NCBI GenBank assembly: GCA_032718475.1
Contig: JAUCBJ010008158.1
Coordinates: 1 to 59,495 of the forward strand
Direction of reading: 5' to 3'
Source: Nemertoderma westbladi
Taxonomy: Eukaryota; Xenacoelomorpha; Nemertodermatida; Nemertodermatidae
Length of the DNA stretch: 59,495 bases
The notes under the pieces were generated by a model. That model saw nothing but the letters and a program-made list of their open reading frames with translations. It had not been told where the DNA came from and did no database searches. Shown piece after piece: positions 54,344-59,495 of this stretch (within the stretch, counting starts at the first letter, position 1; each line of letters starts with the position of its first letter). A program made the position numbers and the translations under genes.

Positions 54344-55322
54344 GTGTGGAGGCAGAGGATGTCAGCTGTCTACCACATGTACAATTAGTACTAGCCACGT
54401 CAGTACTGGGGACGCTGCACTGGACCATGCCTAAATGTTTCAATATCCTACTTAACTTATCCCAGTATACTTGGGTCTTGTCTATCTATTTATTATTTTA
54501 TGTGGTCTGATATGTGTTCTTTATGATACCTTAACCCATGGTTGTAAAATAAACGTCCTTATTTCAAAATACATATTAATACTTTACATAATTGGACAGA
54601 CGTTAATATATGGATATATTATAATTTCATGTAAATTTCATGTTTTCTGTAAGCAATGAACGCTACGTACAAATACATAATTTCTTTCCCAGATTACATA
54701 CTTTTCGCACCAAATTATTTAAATTCGTCCCAAAGTATTTTATATAGTATCTTTAAAATCGTAAAAATTAATGGCATCAAGTACAGTTACATATTAAAAC
54801 TGAAATTATTAAAGTTATTGCTGGATATACCGTATTTACTGGATTTTACTGGATTTACTGGATGGAGGATGGATCGATGAAGCAAGCTCAGAGGTATCTT
54901 TCTCTATGTTAAAAGTTATGTCTTTCAGCTGACCAATCTCACGGCTTTTGTTCTGAGCGTTGTCAGCAGCGCAGCAGCCACAGAGAAAGTCTACCTTTCC
55001 AAAGTTCGTGTCAAGGGGAGCAATGCAGATCATAAATTTGTCACATTTTGACCCGCTACATCCGGAATCGACCTCACTACAGCCATATCTGCCTACACAC
55101 GACCACCTGTGGTACACACGACCATATCTTCCTATTGGAGTATTGATAATTTCAATATTGAATATACAGTTATATTCATTAAAAATCGCCCGCTTTGAGG
55201 ATATTTTCATATTCGTAAAGTACTACCTAATCGCAAGTTGTTACTGATAAGCGGACTAAAATTTCATTATTTAATTTGCTTTGATTTCTACTATTCCGAA
55301 AACAAACTACTAATCTACTTAC
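54344..55322. other. Intron between crystallin-like exons 3 and 4, with one Cys-rich frame
   Basis: Contains the frame at 54836-55210 (listed separately) and a short TACTGGATT repeat near 54837-54865. Nothing else is supported. Confidence 0.4.
54836..55210 (-). CDS. Cysteine-rich ORF, uncertain
   Basis: 124 codons with Cys at 38, 44, 51, 56, 62, 77, 79 and 80, including WSCVGRYGCS and DFLCGCCAA. FLCGxCAA recurs in the frame at 24624-25082, which lies in a dispersed repeat. This suggests a degraded zinc-binding N-terminal protein of a non-LTR element in the intron rather than a host exon. The flanking crystallin exons join in phase without it. Confidence 0.3.
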   Translation of the reverse strand: MKISSKRAIFNEYNCIFNIEIINTPIGRYGRVYHRWSCVGRYGCSEVDSGCSGSKCDKFMICIAPLDTNFGKVDFLCGCCAADNAQNKSREIGQLKDITFNIEKDTSELASSIHPPSSKSSKIQ

Positions 55323-55449
55323 CATTTGTACAGCTCTGAGAGAGGAGATGGACAGTTCGTTACTCCACTTATCCTGATTCTCGTATTCTCCAACACCGAG
55401 GATCTCTTCATTGTCTTGGTATGAGAAATAGCCATCAAACAAAATCCAT
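55323..55449 (-). CDS. Beta/gamma-crystallin-like gene, exon 3
   Basis: Acceptor CTTCCACAG|A, donor ATG|GTAAGT. 42 codons after the split Glu codon: WILFDGYFSYQDNEE, then LGVGEYENQDKW and ending SISSLRAVQM. This is a textbook second Greek key (W, aromatic pair, GEY, W, SSLR). It forms one domain with exon 2. Confidence 0.92.
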
Positions 55450-55743
55450 CTGTGGAAGATATATTATATTTTATTTTAATTGTTTATTTATTATCATATA
55501 GCTATATCTGCAACCTAGAACAGTAAAACCGTAAAACGTAGCCAACCACCTGAATCTGCAACACAAGACTCACAAATATGTTTAGTTTGTATATTTTGTA
55601 TAATGCGTTGGAAAATTGTAAACGAAAATTTGAAAACTTCTTAGTGTTGTCAATTGGGGTTACGTGCATCAATTATATCGTTAATTATTGTTCTGTCTGT
55701 ATTCACTCAGTTAGTGAAATGTTAAGCAGTACATCATTTATAT

Positions 55744-57656
55744 TGTGGGGCGAGCCACGAAGTGAGTGAGCCTTAGCGTAGTGGTACCATTAATCAACCT
55801 GTGGGGCGAGCCACGAAGTGAGTGAGCCTTAGCTTAGGGGTACCGTTAATCAACCTGTCGTTCTGTCGTTCTGTCGCTTTTTTTGCAGTGTTCAATTTTG
55901 AACGTTAATAACTCGATCAATCCTCGATGAAATGTAACCAAACTTGGTAGACAAATAGTCTGTCAAAAGTTTAGAAATTTTCCAAGTTGAATTTGTTAGG
56001 GCCTTCGTGCAGCACCAGTGTAACTGTCTTACAGTTATAATAAATTGATTTATCCAAAATTATAACGCTGACATCAGCGGGTTGCTAGGAGACTAAATCA
56101 GCTGGGTTTCTGGCAAATTACGAAATTACAGTAATACCATTGTGGCCTGTCTGCCTGTACCGCAGTACCGGTACTATACTCAATCCCTGAATCCAGGAAT
56201 CCTGCAATCAGACAATACTGCAATACCATACTGTGTTCGGTGTTTTACGGTACTGGCTGACTGGTACCTGCGGTACCGGTGCAGTGATTATAGATCACGT
56301 ATACTGGTACAGGACTGGTACCGCGGTACCGGCAGACCGGTGCAGTGATTATACATTATAGATCACATACAGACGTATACCAGTATACTGGTACAGGACA
56401 GGCCTAATTTTGTAGACCCTCATTCAGTAATTAGCCATGCTTAGATAGAGGGTCCGTTGGCGCCGTCCGCCGTACCGCCCTACCTGCCTACTACTGTCAG
56501 ACTGTAGAACCGGACTGGTAGCAATTGCCAACTACAGATCTAGATGTACCGGTACATACCAATCTGCCAATATAACAATAGCAATACAGCAATAGGCCTA
56601 CCCCTGTACCCCTCCACCCTCCTACCAACCATCCTACGACTCTGGACTCGGCAACCAGGCAACTGCAACCATGGAAGTTATGCGGACTAACCAGCTGACT
56701 GGTATTCTTAGTTCAGGTACCCACTACCACCAGAGTCTACCAGTCTACCCAGCTGCCCAGAAAAGTGTTGGAATTGAAATCAAACAACTCACCACCAAGG
56801 CCGCCGCTGTCTGTTACCTCGACTTTCGGTATCGCTGCCGCTACGGGCAAACTGGACTAACCGTAACCGAGGATGAAATAATTCGGTTTTTTAATCTCAC
56901 TCTGCCATCACCCAGTGCCCGGCGGTATTGAAATTGACACGCATTGTACAAGCAGTAGGCCTATTGCTCCGAGTTTCCGGCTGGTTGGGTGCAACTGCTG
57001 CATCTACATTGCCCTGTTGCCACACTATAACTCGGGCTCATGAGGACGAGTGCTGCGTAGACTATTCCTATAAACCAAAACCATACCTGGCTTCGCCTAT
57101 TGAACGCATCGGTAGTTATAAAGATCGTCAGTCTTCGTTTAGGAAAGATATTCAAATACAAAACAGGACGAGCACAACGAGACTTATAATGAAGACGAGT
57201 ACTGCGTTGACTATATTATTATATAAACCACCTGGCTTCACATATTGAACGCATCCCTTGTTATTATTATTATAAAGATCGTCAGCCTGCGTTTAAGAAA
57301 TATATTTAAATACAAAACAGGACGAACTCAACGTGGCTTATAATGAAGACGAGTACTGCGTTTATTATATTCTATAAACCACATGGCTTCGCATATTGAA
57401 CGTGCGATTAGAAATAAGTTTGTGCTACCCTTCCGCCCCGTGGGTGGTAGATGTCGCGGTTATGTATTGGTTGGTAGGAAGGGGGGGGGGGGGGGGGTGT
57501 GCAGATTAAAAGGGCTGAACACGTACTGTCCCCCTTTCTTTGATTGATTAGCGGTGTGGTTGAATTTCTCAAATACTGATTTTGTGATACAGTCGCTCAA
57601 TTTTAATTTGCATCTCATAACTGTGCCTCGTGCTGCGCGAAGGCCCCACGAACGTG
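55744..57656 (-). repeat. Dispersed modular repeat, copy 3 (inverted)
   Basis: Reverse-oriented relative to copies 1 and 2. Left end TGTGGGGCGAGCCACGAAGT is present twice in tandem (55744 and 55800). Then come the TCGTTCTGTCGTTCTGTCGC module (about 55856-56015), an ACCGGT-rich middle (56150-56580), a tandem block of about 150 bp in two and a half copies (about 57040-57405, each with GAAGACGAGTACTGCGTT or a variant), a G run of 17 (57481-57497) and the GAAGGCCCCACGAACGTG end. A small plus-strand frame at 56671-56931 has no recognised feature. Confidence 0.75.
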
Positions 57657-57815
57657 TCGTTCTGTCGTTCTGTCGCTTTTTTTGCAGTGGTCAATTTTAA
57701 ACGTTAATAACTCGGCCAATCTTCGATGAAATCTATCCAAACTTGGTACACATGTTGTTTGGCAAAAGTTTAGAAATTTTCCAAGTTGAATTATCGTGTG
57801 GCCTTCGAGAAGCTA
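57657..57815 (+). repeat. Extra copy of the right module of the dispersed repeat
   Basis: TCGTTCTGTCGTTCTGTCGC then TTTTTTTGCAGTG and AACGTTAATAACTCGGCCAA, ending near GGCCTTCGAGAAGC. Directly attached to the other end of copy 3, so this module flanks the unit on both sides here. Confidence 0.75.
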
Positions 57816-58596
57816 AGATAATAGCAGTTAATTAGTTAATTAAATTGATTACGGTAAAAACAGCACTTTCAACCAGCCTGTTAAAGGAAATTAATTATTT
57901 TACAGTATAAGACTTCAATAATTATACTTAAAAATTATACAGATGTAATCCACATACCGGTACCCCATTCTATTATAGTTTTTAATTAGTTCAAGTGATT
58001 TGCTTTACTAATTGTGTCTTTAATTAATTGATCTAAAGTAATTAAAACGGCATAAAAAATTGATTCTGATTAAATACTGCTCATTTATTGGTTAACATCC
58101 AAGTTGGCTCGGTGCTGGTACATAGAATGGGAAGGATGTGTGTGTAGAACAGCCAGCTGCTGTTCAATGGGAATGCGAATGTAAGTAGTAACCACATGTG
58201 TATAGGCAGGTAGACAGATTGGCCATAGCTAGCTAACGAGATGGAAATCTGAATTCCCTACTATTCAGTCTATTATCGTGTGTCTTGTCATTATTATAGT
58301 CCTCTGTTCTGCAACTGAGTTTTCTTCTTACTGGTAGATATTTATTATTAGCAATGTATCTTGGTCAGCCTCCAGCAAGTTATGATCTTAGCTAGTCATT
58401 TTCTCACCTTAGCACATAACATAAACAATACTCTAATATACAATGTGCAATACTGTTTATATCACATGCATTCATATATATATATATATCACATTATCTT
58501 CAGATATAAATCTCTATTTAACATGCGTGGACAATTAAAATTAATTTTATAATATTAATATATTCATAGAAAAATCATGACCCTTTTTTTACTTAC
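57816..58596. other. Intron sequence, nothing recognised
   Basis: 57816-58030 mirrors 53930-54140 (TTAATTAGTTAATTAA... CCCATTCTATTATAGT), so the repeat homology continues a little. The rest is AT-rich with a TA microsatellite near 58473-58488. Confidence 0.4.
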
Positions 58597-58694
58597 TCTC
58601 CACAGGTTATTTTGATGCTCTTCACGTTATCCTCCATTTCCCTTAATCTCAATGATAACGAGTATGCGTCGCCATTTGTGTGGAAAGTTCGTCC
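58597..58694 (-). CDS. Beta/gamma-crystallin-like gene, exon 2
   Basis: Acceptor AATTAAAG|GGA, donor GA|GTAAGT. 32 codons plus two bases: GRTFHTNGDAYSLSLRLREM, then EDNVKSIKITCG. It completes the Greek key begun by ITLYSEDDFQ at the end of exon 1 and passes to exon 3 through a split Glu codon (TCG-E-W). Confidence 0.9.
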
Positions 58695-58819
58695 CTTTAA
58701 TTAAAAATGTAAGATAGTGTAAGATAATGTAAGATAAATGTAAGATAATTTAATATTAATATTGCATCTAGTATGGTATATAACAGAGCTAAAACAGATT
58801 CAAGATTAAATAAATGTCA

Positions 58820-58839
58820 GGGGGGGGGGGGGGGGGGGG
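58820..58839 (+). repeat. Poly-G tract (20)
   Basis: Uninterrupted run of G in the intron between exons 1 and 2. One of about ten long G/C runs in the window. Confidence 0.9.
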
Positions 58840-58920
58840 TCACGAAATTGGAAAATTCAACTTATCTTGGATTTTAGGTCATGGTGTAATACAACTCAAT
58901 ACTCTAAATTTTCAGAATAC

Positions 58921-59101
58921 CTGGAAGTCATCTTCAGAATAAAGTGTTATGTCATTGACGTGACATCCTGGATCAACTGTTTGTTGGAGTCGTTTTAAAG
59001 ACGTCACTGTATCATGACTAGCTGGTGCATGAGCATACCAATCGAGATAGGGATAGTAACCAGGATACAGATCTATGTATCTTCCTTTGTAGTATGCATC
59101 C
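58921..59101 (-). CDS. Beta/gamma-crystallin-like gene, exon 1 of those visible
   Basis: Acceptor TTGTCTGTAG|G, donor CAG|GTATTC. 60 codons after a split codon: DAYYKGRYIDLYPGYYP, then HDTVTSLKRLQQ, a short linker and the start of the next domain DITLYSEDDFQ. It starts in phase 2, so at least one exon lies upstream beyond the window. It corresponds to exon 5 plus the opening part of exon 6, without the intron found there. Confidence 0.9.
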
Positions 59102-59495
59102 CTACAGACAAGAGATATAAGATGTTATATTTACATTTATATTTGATAGACTTGATTTGATAAATTAAAAGACTGCATTCATCGAACATAGTAAATATAA
59201 TAGAATAATGCAATACAGGATTGGGTAGCTTGGGTAGATTGGGTTAATGTTCCATAAAGGTTCACCTAAGGTTCCAGTTCATATAATCCGCAAACTAGAA
59301 TAAAGTTTCAAATTAGCCAAAAATTTTGTAGCACTACAATGGAAATTCATTTTAGTACCAGCTTGTGTATAGGCCTATGGTAGGCCTATAGGAAGGTAGA
59401 AAAATATGTAGTCTACACCAGTACACGTTTAGACGTTACACGAAGTGGGGCCTTCGCGCAGCACGTGACTTAAATTTAATTTAAGTACTAATTCG
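59102..59495. other. Intron sequence and a partial dispersed-repeat end
   Basis: 59430-59480 carries ACACGAAGTGGGGCCTTCGC, the left end of the dispersed repeat, running out of the window. The next upstream crystallin exon is not in view. Confidence 0.5.

Noticed and set aside
54836-55210. An additional crystallin exon between exons 3 and 4
   Set aside because: No Greek-key pattern, and exons 3 and 4 join in phase 0 with a continuous motif without it.

Overview
This window is animal nuclear DNA, most likely from an invertebrate. The evidence is a spliced gene with short exons, GT-AG introns and consistent phases, a BEL/Pao LTR retrotransposon, two kinds of LINE, very large minisatellites, long G/C homopolymers and an AT-rich, repeat-dense background. 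I cannot name the species.

Layout. 1-2489 is an inverted, internally deleted copy of the BEL element, and its LTR edge abuts a 31/32-bp minisatellite (2490-3415). 3560-6470 is a decayed antisense LINE with endonuclease and reverse transcriptase. About 8010-17812 is a giant 36-bp minisatellite (about 270 copies) with multi-kilobase higher-order copies. About 18346-20800 is a 31-bp minisatellite that changes strand near its left end. 20990-21715 is the 3' end of a CR1/L2-like LINE. 24355-25964 is one of three copies of a modular dispersed repeat. 26781-26907 is a foldback element.

27013-44171 is a BEL/Pao element of about 17.2 kb with LTRs of about 1.16 kb. Its leader carries a duplicated, almost unchanged 130-bp module. 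Gag and pol lie in one frame, separated by a single UGA followed by CAACCA. Downstream of pol is an extra coding block (40139-42924) with three zinc-knuckle-like motifs; this is not part of an ordinary BEL element and is the most novel feature I see.

44248-59101 holds seven exons of a host gene on the minus strand, which I assembled by eye from splice sites. They encode a chain of beta/gamma-crystallin Greek-key motifs (316 codons visible). The gene is open at both ends: upstream it leaves the window, and downstream the last visible exon lies 76 bp from the BEL insertion. Its introns hold LINE fragments, a tRNA-like SINE head, a second broken Gag-like gene (48406-50747), two more copies of the dispersed repeat and several tandem repeats.

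The only convincing host gene is the crystallin-like one. Most other long open frames are mobile-element genes or artefacts of minisatellites whose unit has no stop codon. All assignments are from reading the sequence; no search was run.
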